Position numbers and translations under genes: made by a program. DNA of 64,000 nucleotides from Arsenophonus apicola. GTDB lineage: Bacteria; Pseudomonadota; Gammaproteobacteria; Enterobacterales; Enterobacteriaceae. The DNA is taken from assembly GCF_020268605.1 (NCBI RefSeq), contig NZ_CP084222.1, positions 2,418,001-2,482,000 on the forward strand. Direction: 5' to 3'. Under the pieces are notes generated by a model that was not told the origin of the DNA, ran no database searches, and was given only the letters and a program-made list of their open reading frames with translations. Positions 47,556 to 57,132 of this stretch are shown piece by piece (within the stretch, counting starts at the first letter, position 1; the number at the start of each line of letters is the position of its first letter).

Positions 47556-50251
47556 AAAACCCCCGTTATTTTACCAATTTGCACTCTTAAGCGTCCCTGA
47601 TTATCAGCTATACTAATTGTGGTATTTGTTTGCTTCATCTTCCCTTGTTTATCAGAGCCAATATTCTCCATTTGACCATTTTGCATATTCCAATAAAATC
47701 CAGATCGCCCTGGAATGTAATTTTTAGAACGAATCTCCATACCGACTACTACACTTTCAATGGTTGCCTTACTTATTAACGCATCATTAATAAAAGTTTG
47801 CCCATTCTGAATACTAAACATAGGAACTTTTTTCCCATTAACCGGATTGTAAATAATGAAAGTCTGCGCACTAAAGCCAATCTGTGTACTAACTTTACCG
47901 TTTTTAAGCTCAGCCCCAATCACCATGCCAGCGTCATAGTCAACGCCGTCATAGTGAATCTTGACTAACGATGTCCAAGTTGCAGAAGCTTCACCCTTTT
48001 TCATGTCATACTTAGCTTGTAGCGAATTCTGAGCGGCTGCCCATGACTTATCCGCTGTCGCTCTCACCTGATGGATAGACTCGGCTAAGGCTTTAGTCTC
48101 GGTTACCACATAATTGTCAACCCTGATGATTTCCGCCTTCATCTTGCCGTTTTGACGCATGAAGTACTGCGTATTGCCGTTGAGTCCTTTTGCGTTTTCC
48201 AGTATGGCTTCCGTGCTGCTGTCTATCCCTTTCTTTAACTGCTTAATCGCTTCCGTGTCGTTAATTTTTTTGTCTATTTCATCAAGAATGTCACCCGGTA
48301 AACTATCGGGTTTGCCTGATGCTTCAACAAAAGGTGATTTTCCATAGCTATTTATGGTGCGAATATAGAAAAAATACTCGTGACCAACCTTAAGGTTTTC
48401 CTGTGTCCAAAACTGCCCTTGTCCGACTTTAGTGGCATGATTATTGACTTCATGTTCTGATGCGTCTGGCAATTTTTTATCGCTAAACCAAAATTCAAAG
48501 GTACTGCCATAGGAGGCTGAATCGCCTAACCTAGGAGCAGCGGTTAATGAAAACATGCCGACAGTGATATCAACACTTATGGGAGCTGGAGGAGCTTCAA
48601 TAGAAAAATCACGAATGGTGGGTTGCGATATTGCCCCTACTGTGTTAACGGCTCTGACCTCAACGCGATAGGCTCCTCTTGGTAATCCAGCAATATCAAC
48701 ACGCTCGCCTGGCACCTGAATGGTTTGAATCACTTTACCTTGTTCAAGGATATTTACTGTACTGTAACGTACATCCGCCGCGGCATTTTGCCAGCTTAAG
48801 TAACCTTGAACCACATCACCGATATTGACAGGCATAAAGGTAAGATTTATTGGGGGTGCAATGCCACCTGTTGGTAATTCAGTGAATGGAGGCCTTTCAA
48901 ATGGCTTACCAATAATATCCTCGTAAATATACGCGCCGTCTTCTTCTAATAGGATTTCCACGCCTTCCTGTGGATGAAATTTCCACTCAGCTACACGAAA
49001 TTCAAGCGATTTAATGCCTAAATTCGGTAAATCGAGCAATACCACATCACCAGGACGATAAGCGTAGCCATCCAAGTTTAATGTTAGTTGAACACGCCGT
49101 CCAGCCCGTTTCTTGCGTAAATAAAGATTGGCTAACCGCTGCGCCTGGTAAGGACTGCTGACAAAGCGATAATCCATATTTTCTTTAATCTCAAGTCCAT
49201 CTTCTTCTATCCATTTATCTACTACAATGGGGCTAAAGTCCGTTTTAGTGTATTTCTGCTCCGCATCAACAAAAGTACCATAAATAGCATTGGTAGCCTC
49301 ACTTAACGGCAGTTCAGGCGTAATACTCACCGTGTCGATGATTTGATGTGGTTCAATTTTGAGCACAGCAGGGCCATGATAAGCCCACATTAATATGCCG
49401 TGTTGTCCTGCAATGTATGTCGGCTCTGCACCAATACAACGGTGCATATGTTCAAGGATAGAGGCAGGGGATTCCGATAACTCATAAGCACCATTTATCG
49501 TATAACGCGGCTCAGACTTACCCTCTGGGGTCGTCACTGACTCATCACATAAATCCGCTGCAATCTTAAAAGCATTGAAATCGATATCACTATCGGGGAC
49601 TTTTAGGTAACTACGATAATAGTCTAAAATCACCAGCGCGCCGTTATTGCTCCAAGTGGTTCTATTCGTTCTTGGGTCAAACAGTTCTTTCCCCCACACT
49701 TCGACTTTAACGTTAGGCACACCATAGGGAAATTTTTCAGCATCATAGTGCAGCGTTAATCTAAGCCAGGCTAAGCCTCTGCCTATCATGTCCTTTTTCC
49801 AGCTTGGAGCATTTTTAACGAGATAAGGGTCGGCGGTTGTTCTATCGTTATGTAATTCGTAATCTGCTTTATCGCCAAAAGAGTCAATCGTATCGTCGTT
49901 GAGCCAAACCTGACCAATGCGATTGATTTTATGTCCGGCCAGTGTGATCGCCAAGAAAAGTTTTTCGTTTTTATCCTGTTCGCCTTTTTCTTCTTCTGCA
50001 AAAAAGAGTAACCCTGAGCAAACCGTTTTACCCACAATCACCGTTTCTGATGCCGTTGATGAGCGTAGAATCTGCTTACGCTCCGCCTGGTCACGATAGC
50101 CACCAGAAGGCATCTTATCCTGAAACAACAATGAGCCTGCGGTCTGCACGGCCAAACCCGCTGCCATCAACGCCAATCCCAAACCGCCCGTTGCCAGTAC
50201 GCCAGCGACCATCAACCCTGCGCCAATTATGCTTGTGACCGTTTTACCCAT
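47552..50251 (-). CDS. Phage tail tip / host specificity protein (gpJ-like)
   Basis: The 899-residue protein has the look of a lambda gpJ-type tip protein. It starts with a Gly/Ala-rich hydrophobic segment (SIIGAGLMVAGVLATGGLGLAL) and continues with the phage tail hub core (YRPGDVVLLDLPNLG). Fibronectin III-like domains at about 470-640 (GAYRVEVRAVNTVGAISQP) and a C-terminal fibre region follow. It sets receptor specificity at the tail tip. It is shorter than lambda gpJ (1,132). TAATG couples it to the gene before. Confidence 0.82.
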   Translation of the reverse strand: MGKTVTSIIGAGLMVAGVLATGGLGLALMAAGLAVQTAGSLLFQDKMPSGGYRDQAERKQILRSSTASETVIVGKTVCSGLLFFAEEEKGEQDKNEKLFLAITLAGHKINRIGQVWLNDDTIDSFGDKADYELHNDRTTADPYLVKNAPSWKKDMIGRGLAWLRLTLHYDAEKFPYGVPNVKVEVWGKELFDPRTNRTTWSNNGALVILDYYRSYLKVPDSDIDFNAFKIAADLCDESVTTPEGKSEPRYTINGAYELSESPASILEHMHRCIGAEPTYIAGQHGILMWAYHGPAVLKIEPHQIIDTVSITPELPLSEATNAIYGTFVDAEQKYTKTDFSPIVVDKWIEEDGLEIKENMDYRFVSSPYQAQRLANLYLRKKRAGRRVQLTLNLDGYAYRPGDVVLLDLPNLGIKSLEFRVAEWKFHPQEGVEILLEEDGAYIYEDIIGKPFERPPFTELPTGGIAPPINLTFMPVNIGDVVQGYLSWQNAAADVRYSTVNILEQGKVIQTIQVPGERVDIAGLPRGAYRVEVRAVNTVGAISQPTIRDFSIEAPPAPISVDITVGMFSLTAAPRLGDSASYGSTFEFWFSDKKLPDASEHEVNNHATKVGQGQFWTQENLKVGHEYFFYIRTINSYGKSPFVEASGKPDSLPGDILDEIDKKINDTEAIKQLKKGIDSSTEAILENAKGLNGNTQYFMRQNGKMKAEIIRVDNYVVTETKALAESIHQVRATADKSWAAAQNSLQAKYDMKKGEASATWTSLVKIHYDGVDYDAGMVIGAELKNGKVSTQIGFSAQTFIIYNPVNGKKVPMFSIQNGQTFINDALISKATIESVVVGMEIRSKNYIPGRSGFYWNMQNGQMENIGSDKQGKMKQTNTTISIADNQGRLRVQIGKITGVF

Positions 50252-50649
50252 TACTCAATTCTCCATGCCATTAAAGGAATTTTATCAACGGGTCTTGCGC
50301 CAATATCCGTCACCGCCCAAATCTTATTGGCCCACAAAACACCCAGTGTCAATCCTTCATCCCCATCAAACATCACAACATCGCCACGCCTCACCTGTTC
50401 AACGGGTATTGTGTTGAAAAAACGGCTTACCCCTTGCTGTAAATTGCCAAATTCATTTTTTAGCACCCGTAATGCCTCTGCTTTTGAGCGATAACACCCA
50501 CGAATTTCAGCGCACGGATCAAAATCACAAACGGCTATTACGCAATCCGCGGCAAACAAACAACAGTCATGTTCGCCCCATGAAAAAGGGCGACTCATCG
50601 CCGCCCTTAGGGTATTTGGAAGTCTGGTTGCCCAGTCTGAATGTCGCAT
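50251..50649 (-). CDS. Phage tail-associated cysteine/peptidase-like protein (DUF6950-like)
   Basis: This 132-residue protein has a papain-like/NlpC-type N-terminus with SWGEHDCCLFAADCV (candidate nucleophile Cys) and a later RRGDVVMFDG segment seen in NlpC/P60-related phage proteins. It occupies the gpK position before the tip protein, so it may help cell-wall entry or tail assembly. Start and stop overlap its neighbours by one base (TAATG). Confidence 0.7.
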   Translation of the reverse strand: MRHSDWATRLPNTLRAAMSRPFSWGEHDCCLFAADCVIAVCDFDPCAEIRGCYRSKAEALRVLKNEFGNLQQGVSRFFNTIPVEQVRRGDVVMFDGDEGLTLGVLWANKIWAVTDIGARPVDKIPLMAWRIE

Positions 50650-51326
50650 TAGAATTTATAGCCTAAACCAACCGTGAATGCGTCAGTTTTCCATTCACCA
50701 CTGCCTGAACGTTCATAGCCAGCATCAAGGGTAATCCCCTCGTAAACATTCACTTGTAAACCAACACCATAGGCCAGTTCATTTTTACTGTCACTCTTTG
50801 ATTGTTTTTCGTCTTTAATTAAAGTACCGTTTTTAAAAGCATTCCCACCAAATTCATAAGACATTTTTTTGTTTGCCAATCCGACTAGCGCATAAGCGTT
50901 AACATATTCATTAAATCGATAAGTAGGTCCAACCATCAATGAGATATATTTCCCTTTCACGCGCCCATCAACTCTAGAACTGTCTTTCTCTTTATTTGTG
51001 GTTCCAAACGCTGAAGTACTGAAATCACTTTCAGAGTAAGATGCTGAACCAATAACACCGAACCCATCATTTAACTCATACGTGTAGCGTATAAAGGCAC
51101 CGCCTGGATTAGAATAATTATCAGAATCAATTCTAGCTGAAACACCTAAACTATTAGAAATTGCATCACCAGCAAGTTTGTTTGACTGATTTAATAAATC
51201 AACATCCTTTTTAAGTCCATCTGATCTAATCTGTATGTATCCCATCGAAAGCGTACTCTCACCGGCTTTCGCCAATACCGCGCCAGAAAATAATGTCGGG
51301 ATAACTAGTAACAATATTTTTTTCAT
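50649..51326 (-). CDS. Ail/Lom/OmpX-family outer-membrane protein
   Basis: The 225-residue precursor (start 51326, with AAAAGGAAG upstream) has a signal peptide MKKILLLVIPTLFSGAVLA. It then forms an eight-stranded beta-barrel: alternating strands such as GAFIRYTYELNDGFGVIGSASY and GITLDAGYERSGSG, ending with the aromatic VGLGYKF. Lom/Ail proteins are prophage morons linked to adhesion and serum resistance. It is inserted within the tail operon, between the DUF2163-like gene and the gpK-position gene. Confidence 0.85.
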   Translation of the reverse strand: MKKILLLVIPTLFSGAVLAKAGESTLSMGYIQIRSDGLKKDVDLLNQSNKLAGDAISNSLGVSARIDSDNYSNPGGAFIRYTYELNDGFGVIGSASYSESDFSTSAFGTTNKEKDSSRVDGRVKGKYISLMVGPTYRFNEYVNAYALVGLANKKMSYEFGGNAFKNGTLIKDEKQSKSDSKNELAYGVGLQVNVYEGITLDAGYERSGSGEWKTDAFTVGLGYKF

Positions 51327-51391
51327 TATTCTTCCTTTTATTAGGTAAAAGCATTTCATGAGTATAGTGTGAATTAATCTTTGTTCAAATT

Positions 51392-51973
51392 TCACCTATA
51401 CACAAAAGCGGGCGCATCTTTCTTACTGCCCCAGTAAATCGCTCGCTCAGCCATTTGCGCCACATACCGGAAAATCCGGTCATCACTTTTCCGTTTGCGC
51501 CATGACTCATCCGTAAATCTGTCCGGCAATCCCATGGACCAGCGCTCAAAGCGATTCGATACCGTCACCGCCACCGCATTCTCTTCACCGGTTGTTACCC
51601 CAATCGTTGAGATTTGCCCTGCAAATATCACCTCGGCAATTTCGGGCTTCCCTTCCTGGTTGATAGCAACCAGCATTAACCGTACATTCCGGCCTCGACT
51701 GCGCTCATTCATCACATCACCAATCAGCAGAGAGTCAAATCCTGACAATGACAAGATAAGTTGCTGTGGGCTGGTATTGTTCTGTTCCTTAACCTGTTCC
51801 ACTTTACCAAATTGACCCACGCCTTGATAAAGCTCACCTGCAATAACCAAATCTCCCACACCGGTATGCGCGCGCGTCACGCCAGATTTTAAATCCAAAC
51901 GGGCGGCGATAACAAGCTCATCGCTCTCATTTATCGCTTTTACCATTTTATTTGAAAAAGGATGATAGAACAT
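51392..51973 (-). CDS. Phage tail protein, DUF2163/BR0599-like
   Basis: The 193-residue protein (VIAARLDLKSGVTRAHTGVGDL, GQFGKVEQVKEQNNTSPQQL, C-terminal NRFERWSMGLPDRFTDESWRKRK) matches the tail protein family found next to the tail tip in lambda-like phages. It is translationally coupled (TAATG) to the preceding gene. The Lom gene follows after an untranslated gap. Confidence 0.75.
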   Translation of the reverse strand: MFYHPFSNKMVKAINESDELVIAARLDLKSGVTRAHTGVGDLVIAGELYQGVGQFGKVEQVKEQNNTSPQQLILSLSGFDSLLIGDVMNERSRGRNVRLMLVAINQEGKPEIAEVIFAGQISTIGVTTGEENAVAVTVSNRFERWSMGLPDRFTDESWRKRKSDDRIFRYVAQMAERAIYWGSKKDAPAFVYR

Positions 51974-52569
51974 TAATAAAGGGCCTCCTCAAACGCCAAG
52001 GTGACAGTCGAAAATACACCAGGACGATACTGAAAATTCCCCTGGTCATTGGTTGTTAGCTTAAAAATCCCAAACGGGGAGCGGGTTTCTATTTTATCAT
52101 TTATTTTAGGCGCGTATCGCAACATCGGTGAAATCGGTATGGCAGCATGACCATTAACATCACTTGTCACATTATCTGTCACCATTTTTAATTCATTGTT
52201 AATCGTCAGATAATCGCCTTTTCGCATCACAATTGAACTGACCTCCCAATCCTTGGTTTGCAGTATTCTACCTGTTTGATTCGCAACGCTCACTGCCGGC
52301 TTGCCCCTGCCCGTTAAACCTTTTCGTATCCAGTTGTAAATTTTTATTCGTCCGCTTTCGCCGTCAAGTTCAGCAGCCAATGCTTCAAGTTCACGCGAAT
52401 GAGTCTCAGTCAGGTTATTAAAAGTTAAGCTACACCGCCAACGGCTTCCAGGGAAACGCACTGTCTGTACACTTCCGGTAAACGTTGAGGTAAACGTTTT
52501 ACTGTTACTCACTAGTTGCCAGTTCATAGTCGAAGGGACGATATTTTCCGGCCATTCCTTTACCGCCAT
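51973..52569 (-). CDS. Phage distal tail / minor tail protein
   Basis: The 198-residue protein opens MAVKEWPENIVPSTMNWQLV and resembles minor tail proteins that join the tape-measure tip to the baseplate (gpM/gpL position). It has no enzymatic motif. It starts one base after the tape measure stop and ends overlapping the next gene. Confidence 0.72.
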   Translation of the reverse strand: MAVKEWPENIVPSTMNWQLVSNSKTFTSTFTGSVQTVRFPGSRWRCSLTFNNLTETHSRELEALAAELDGESGRIKIYNWIRKGLTGRGKPAVSVANQTGRILQTKDWEVSSIVMRKGDYLTINNELKMVTDNVTSDVNGHAAIPISPMLRYAPKINDKIETRSPFGIFKLTTNDQGNFQYRPGVFSTVTLAFEEALY

Positions 52570-52570
52570 C

Positions 52571-55468
52571 TTAACCTCCTAATAATCTTCTTGTTCGACC
52601 ATTCGTGGCAAAATCCCGCTGAATGCGTGCAATGGCATCATCTGCACCTTTTTGTGCCCCCGCGTAGGTTGCCTGTTTCATCGCCTCAGTAAGTGCTTTA
52701 TCGCCATTACCGGTCACATTGATAACCTGATGAATATGGATAGTGCTTACACCTTGGGTCTCTGATGAGCCACCGACGGCCCTGACACCCAGCGACCCAT
52801 CACGACCACGGGTCAATGGCATAATGGCTTCAGGCCCCGCTTCACCCATTAACCCTATTCCTTTGGCAAATGGGAATAACGTCGGCGAATCCACAACGGT
52901 ATTACTATAGGCACTTAAACCAGACGAACGATAAACACCGCCAAGTGCATTCGCTTTTATGCCAAGGAAATTACCCAACCCCGTTCCGCCTAAACTGGAT
53001 TCCAGGGCTTTAAATATCATCATTTTAACAATCATGCGGGTAATATCATTAACGACAGACTGAGCAAAATCAGAAAAGTTAAATTTACCCGTCGTCACAA
53101 AGTCAGCCAGCGTATTTGACATGCCATCGAAAGCGTTTTTAGTAATGTTTCGCATATTATCAAACACGTTTTCTGTTTCCGCACCAAAATCCTGCCAACC
53201 TTTGGCGACACCTTGGCTACCATCTTGCGCAACCTTCGCCTTACTTAATGCCGCAACTCTCACTATCTCAATCTGTTTTTGTTCTTCTTGCGCTAAAAAC
53301 TGCGTCTGTTCTGCATAAAGTTGTGAGGTCTTATCTGAAACTTCCTTATCAAGCTGATATCGCCGATTGCGAAAGTCATCCATGATGCGTTGTTCTTCAA
53401 GCATCAAATCATAATCCACTTTGGGCATAGTCATTTGCAGAATTTGATTCTGCGCTTCCTGCTGCATTTGAGCCGTACGTTTTGTGATTTCAAAATCCTG
53501 ATCTGCAAATCGTTGCTTTAATGCTTTTAACTGTAATTCACGCTCTAGTCCGGTATTGATTTGCAACTGCGTACGAATTTCATCCGCATGAACTAACACG
53601 CTCTTCTGCGAGGCATTCAGCGTTTGCCCTTTTAATCGATTGATTTCTTGCTCAAAGACTGCCAATTTCCGTTCTGAATCAAGGAGCTTTTCATTTTCCA
53701 TTAACTGCGCTTGTAAAGTCGCCGTTTGTTGTTGCAGTTGCTCAATTCGCTGACGTCCGGTATCCAGGGTTACCTCTAAACTTTTTTGTGGGGAGGCGTA
53801 CAGTTTATCGAGTCCTTTCAGCGCTTGGGTGTACTCATTTAATGTTAAACTGCCCTCTTTATAGCGTTGATTAATTTCCTGCTGAATTCTGGTTCTTTCT
53901 TTCAGCGGATCTTTACCCGCATTAATGGCCGCGTTAATTTGTGCAGCGGTTTCGATGGTATGAATGGCGAGCTGCCTTTCCGTTTTTGTTTCTGCTTCAC
54001 GCTCTTCGCGTTGTTTGGCGTAAATCGCTTCCTGCTTGTCCTTTTCTTTTTGCAATACCTGATTATACAGTGTCAGACTTTGTGTTGATGCCGCCATCAA
54101 CACCTTAAAACTGCCGGTTAGACTATCGAGTGATTTTTTATGCGCCTGGGTTAAACGATCACTCTCTTTAATATTCTCCTGATACTGTTTTTCATAGGCG
54201 GTTCTTGCAAGCTCCTTCGCCTCTTCGGTTTGCCCGCGTCTTTCCAAGGCAGCAATTTGCTCGTAAATCGATTGCGTTAATACCACCCCTTCTGCCGCGC
54301 AATTTCGCAAGGCTTTTAACGGTTGGTCACCGATTGCCGATAGCTTGCTGACCAACATATCGACGCTACCGCCAGACTCCTCAAGTTGAGCGCCAAACTC
54401 CGCCACCTCTTCCAGTAGCTTGCCAGTAAACCCTGCACTGGCGGCAGAAGTCACCGCTTTATAGGCTTCGGCTGTCCCGCCTAGACGGTCGGCTAACAGA
54501 CTCAACTCAACCGTTGTTGTCGATAAAAATAAACCGCCTTTTTGAAGGGCTGCATAGAAAGACTTCTGCCTTTCTTCGGCTTCCTTAAACTGCGAATACA
54601 AATAAAACACTGTCCCTGCCGTTGCCATCAAGCCGACATTGACAGGGCCACCCATAAGGGTAATCAGATTGCTGAAGCCACTTGCCACCCTACCCGTTAT
54701 GCGCTGCAGAGCGGACAACTCCGTATTTGCAACGGCAAGTTGCTGCTTGGCTAAAGCTAATTGTCGCGTGCCCGCGGTTTCCGCTGCTTGCGCTGTCGTT
54801 AATTGCGCAGAAGCGGTGGCGGCTTTTTGACTTGCGCTGATTTCAGCCAGATTCGCTTCCGCTATTACTCTGGCATTAGTGGCATTTTGCGCCGCATATG
54901 CCTTTTCGATTTCAGCCGTATTCAGTCCATTTTGGGCGTTGGCCTCGCGCATCTTTTCAAGATATTCATCCGAAGCAAACGCCTGTTCACGTTGCGCGAT
55001 AGCCTGTACTTTCATGGCTTGCGCGGTTTTTAATCCCTGCTGTGCTCTTCTGGCCTCTGCCTTCGCCACATCAATAGTAGACTGAGCATACTCTACCGCA
55101 CTTTGTGCGGCTTCTTTCGCCATTTGCCGTTGAGTATCAAAAGGGGTGCCATGCGTAGCGCCAAACAATCTTTCAAAAGCCGGCACCAACGCATTTGAAA
55201 TCGTACTGGCGGCAACATTGCTGCCAGAAACCAGCTCCGTTAACACATGGTGAAGTTGTCCAAAACCTTGTGCGGCTTGACCACTAGAACGCTTAGCTTG
55301 GGTCGCCATTTGGTTAATGGCGCGTGCGCTTGCATTGGAGCCAGTTTCAACCTGACGGGTGAATTTGCGTGATTCATTCGCGGCGGTACTGTACGCATCC
55401 GTTAGCTGCGCTTTAAAGCTGGCGGCATTTAAATGCAATGCTACAGCCAGACTGGCGACATCAGCCAT
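52571..55468 (-). CDS. Phage tail length tape measure protein
   Basis: The 965-residue protein has a long coiled-coil N-terminus rich in Ala/Gln (residues ~20-260) and a hydrophobic patch near 270 (LMGGPVNVGLMATAGTVFYL). A second coiled-coil region lies at about 450-720, and a Gly-rich C-terminus (AKGIGLMGEAGPEAIMPLTRG) is typical of tape measures. It sets tail length and is threaded through the tail tube. The start overlaps the end of the chaperone frameshift extension by 8 bases. GC is visibly higher than in the head genes. Confidence 0.92.
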   Translation of the reverse strand: MADVASLAVALHLNAASFKAQLTDAYSTAANESRKFTRQVETGSNASARAINQMATQAKRSSGQAAQGFGQLHHVLTELVSGSNVAASTISNALVPAFERLFGATHGTPFDTQRQMAKEAAQSAVEYAQSTIDVAKAEARRAQQGLKTAQAMKVQAIAQREQAFASDEYLEKMREANAQNGLNTAEIEKAYAAQNATNARVIAEANLAEISASQKAATASAQLTTAQAAETAGTRQLALAKQQLAVANTELSALQRITGRVASGFSNLITLMGGPVNVGLMATAGTVFYLYSQFKEAEERQKSFYAALQKGGLFLSTTTVELSLLADRLGGTAEAYKAVTSAASAGFTGKLLEEVAEFGAQLEESGGSVDMLVSKLSAIGDQPLKALRNCAAEGVVLTQSIYEQIAALERRGQTEEAKELARTAYEKQYQENIKESDRLTQAHKKSLDSLTGSFKVLMAASTQSLTLYNQVLQKEKDKQEAIYAKQREEREAETKTERQLAIHTIETAAQINAAINAGKDPLKERTRIQQEINQRYKEGSLTLNEYTQALKGLDKLYASPQKSLEVTLDTGRQRIEQLQQQTATLQAQLMENEKLLDSERKLAVFEQEINRLKGQTLNASQKSVLVHADEIRTQLQINTGLERELQLKALKQRFADQDFEITKRTAQMQQEAQNQILQMTMPKVDYDLMLEEQRIMDDFRNRRYQLDKEVSDKTSQLYAEQTQFLAQEEQKQIEIVRVAALSKAKVAQDGSQGVAKGWQDFGAETENVFDNMRNITKNAFDGMSNTLADFVTTGKFNFSDFAQSVVNDITRMIVKMMIFKALESSLGGTGLGNFLGIKANALGGVYRSSGLSAYSNTVVDSPTLFPFAKGIGLMGEAGPEAIMPLTRGRDGSLGVRAVGGSSETQGVSTIHIHQVINVTGNGDKALTEAMKQATYAGAQKGADDAIARIQRDFATNGRTRRLLGG

Positions 55469-55687
55469 TTAATATCCTCATAACGTTATTACATTGTTGA
55501 TTAACATCATTATGTGCAATGACTTTATTTTCCGTAATATCTGCGCCTTTGAGTTCACTTTCCAGCAGAAAAAACGCTTGCCAGTGCGTGAGTATTTCGT
55601 TCGGTAAAGCGGCGATTTTACGCGGGTCAGGTTGACCCCATCTATCAGCCAGTTGGAAAATAAAGCGTAAGCGAGCGGAGTCGGTTA
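55461..55687 (-). CDS. Tail assembly chaperone extension (gpT-like, by -1 frameshift)
   Basis: Directly after the gpG-like stop, the -1 frame is open for about 75 codons (LTDSARLRFIFQLADRWGQP ... VMRILNG). It has no start codon of its own and ends inside the tape measure start. That arrangement is the rule for lambda gpG-GT chaperones, where a small share of ribosomes slip to make a longer fusion that coats the tape measure. The region is too short to be obvious as a gene. The fusion would run 55461-56032. Confidence 0.75.
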
Positions 55688-56032
55688 GTTTTTTTTAGCG
55701 CCATCCAGACTGCCACAGCTAAATTGCTGAACAAACTTGAGCGCTTCAATCAATGATTGCGTGGATTTGGTAGTAATTAATTCCTCTGCGGTGGGCAATT
55801 CTTCTGTGGGTAAGGGTTTCCCTGCTTTATCGCAAAGTGTTTTTAAAATCAGGTTTGCTCCCGCAATACTTGCCTGTGTGTTAGAGCCACTGTCTTGCGC
55901 CTGTTTTAATGCTTGCTCATAGGTATCTAGCTCTGCAATTGTTAAGCGGCGTAGATAGACTTCAACATCAAAAATAGCATGTTTTTCAACATAGCTATCC
56001 GGTGCCAATAAGCGTGCTTTAAGTGATGTCAT
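55685..56032 (-). CDS. Tail assembly chaperone (gpG-like)
   Basis: This 115-residue protein (MTSLKARLLAPDSYVEKHAI, VYLRRLTIAELDTYEQALKQ) belongs to the tail assembly chaperone class. It lies between the tail tube and tape measure genes, the canonical place. It ends ...LDGAKKN at a stop that overlaps the slippery A8C run. Confidence 0.82.
   Translation of the reverse strand: MTSLKARLLAPDSYVEKHAIFDVEVYLRRLTIAELDTYEQALKQAQDSGSNTQASIAGANLILKTLCDKAGKPLPTEELPTAEELITTKSTQSLIEALKFVQQFSCGSLDGAKKN
55688..55694 (-). promoter_or_regulatory. Candidate -1 frameshift site, A AAA AAC
   Basis: On the minus strand the gpG-like gene ends GCT AAA AAA AAC TAA. The heptamer A AAA AAC is in the proper phase (X XXY YYZ). 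Slipping back one base reads on as CTA ACC GAC into the gpT-like frame. Confidence 0.75.
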
Positions 56033-56083
56033 GTTATTTCCTACCCTTTATGTGTTCTTGTTCTTTGTGCTGTCAGTTGTTAA

Positions 56084-56134
56084 CTTTGTATTATCCGCCG
56101 TAAATTTCGTCGTATCGGCGGTTATGACTTTGGG
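56084..56134. repeat. 51-bp repeat with hairpin after the tail tube gene (copy 1)
   Basis: It covers the last codons (PKS-stop) of the tail tube gene and a 3' hairpin (CCGCC...GGCGG). It matches 60854-60904 at 46 of 51 positions by my reading. Confidence 0.88.
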
Positions 56135-56586
56135 GGTACCGTTCCCCAGGTGAGATTATTCTGTTTGCCTTTCACCGTAATTTGAATGACTTCACTTGCA
56201 GGGGCATTGATGTCATTCATCTCCCAACCTGATAATGACAGAACCATTGTCGCTGTCCGCTTGTTTGGCAACTCAACATAAAGCTGAACCGTTTCTCTCT
56301 TTTGCGCCGCATTTAAAAATGCCGTAAAATTTTCATTTTCCGGATCATCAACAAAACCTAGTGATTTTTCTGGGCCTTCTGGCAAGTCAGATATAAATTG
56401 TTTATTTTTATCGATTAGTACTGTACAGTCGATAAAACTGCCGCTTAATCCTGTCGCACCTAATGTTTTACAGTTTATTAGTGGCTTCATTTGCTCAACT
56501 GTCTCATCGGGTTTACCGAATTTTACTATTGTACCAGCGGGTAACTTTGCATATTCCGGTGAGGATTTTACATGTTCTTCAGCCAT
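56122..56586 (-). CDS. Phage tail tube protein
   Basis: The 154-residue protein sits at the tail-tube position, before the assembly chaperones. It has the tail-tube pattern: EYAKLPAGTIVKFGKPDE N-terminus, LGATGLSGSFIDCTVL, and C-terminal VLSLSGWEMNDINAPASEVI. A hairpin shared with the capsid gene follows its stop, perhaps to stabilise or trim this high-copy transcript. Confidence 0.8.
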   Translation of the reverse strand: MAEEHVKSSPEYAKLPAGTIVKFGKPDETVEQMKPLINCKTLGATGLSGSFIDCTVLIDKNKQFISDLPEGPEKSLGFVDDPENENFTAFLNAAQKRETVQLYVELPNKRTATMVLSLSGWEMNDINAPASEVIQITVKGKQNNLTWGTVPPKS

Positions 56587-56718
56587 TACTGACTCCTTAA
56601 ATTAAAAAAATAGTGTTCGAAAGCCGCGTTGATTTACGCAGACATTTAATTAAGTGAAATTTTTAGGGATATTTAGTTGCGGATGGATAAGATGATTTTT
56701 GTTTTAATTAATGAATTG

Positions 56719-57132
56719 TTATCGATAATTTTCAATACTATTGCGGATTTCTTCTGTTAGTGTGTTAAGCACAAACTGGCGGTTATAATCGAGCGCTGGT
56801 CTGATAAATGGGCGTGCGATCTGTTTAACTGTGCCAAATTCTTGAAAACGCGCTTTCATTGCATGTTGTTTGGATGGACTAACTCGTATTGTTACTACTG
56901 TTTGCGTTTTATTATCATTTATCCTGCTATTTGTACGTATTTTAATGCTATCTCGCATATGTTCTTTGTTACTTAAAACGTTATAACCAGCATGTAATTT
57001 CATGTCTTCTAACACCGGTTTCATCGCTTCTCGTCCAGCATCACGCAGAACTTTAACAGCAATCTCATCGCCTAGTTTTTTTAATGCGTATTCAAGCTCT
57101 CTTAAGCCTTTAATTTCTACTCGCGTTCTCAT
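56719..57132 (-). CDS. HK97 gp10-family phage protein
   Basis: The 137-residue protein (VEIKGLRELEYALKKLGDEI, VLRDAGREAMKPVLEDMK, ending RPFIRPALD...) is a clear HK97 gp10-like tail completion/connector protein. It overlaps the preceding gene by 4 bases. Confidence 0.88.
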   Translation of the reverse strand: MRTRVEIKGLRELEYALKKLGDEIAVKVLRDAGREAMKPVLEDMKLHAGYNVLSNKEHMRDSIKIRTNSRINDNKTQTVVTIRVSPSKQHAMKARFQEFGTVKQIARPFIRPALDYNRQFVLNTLTEEIRNSIENYR

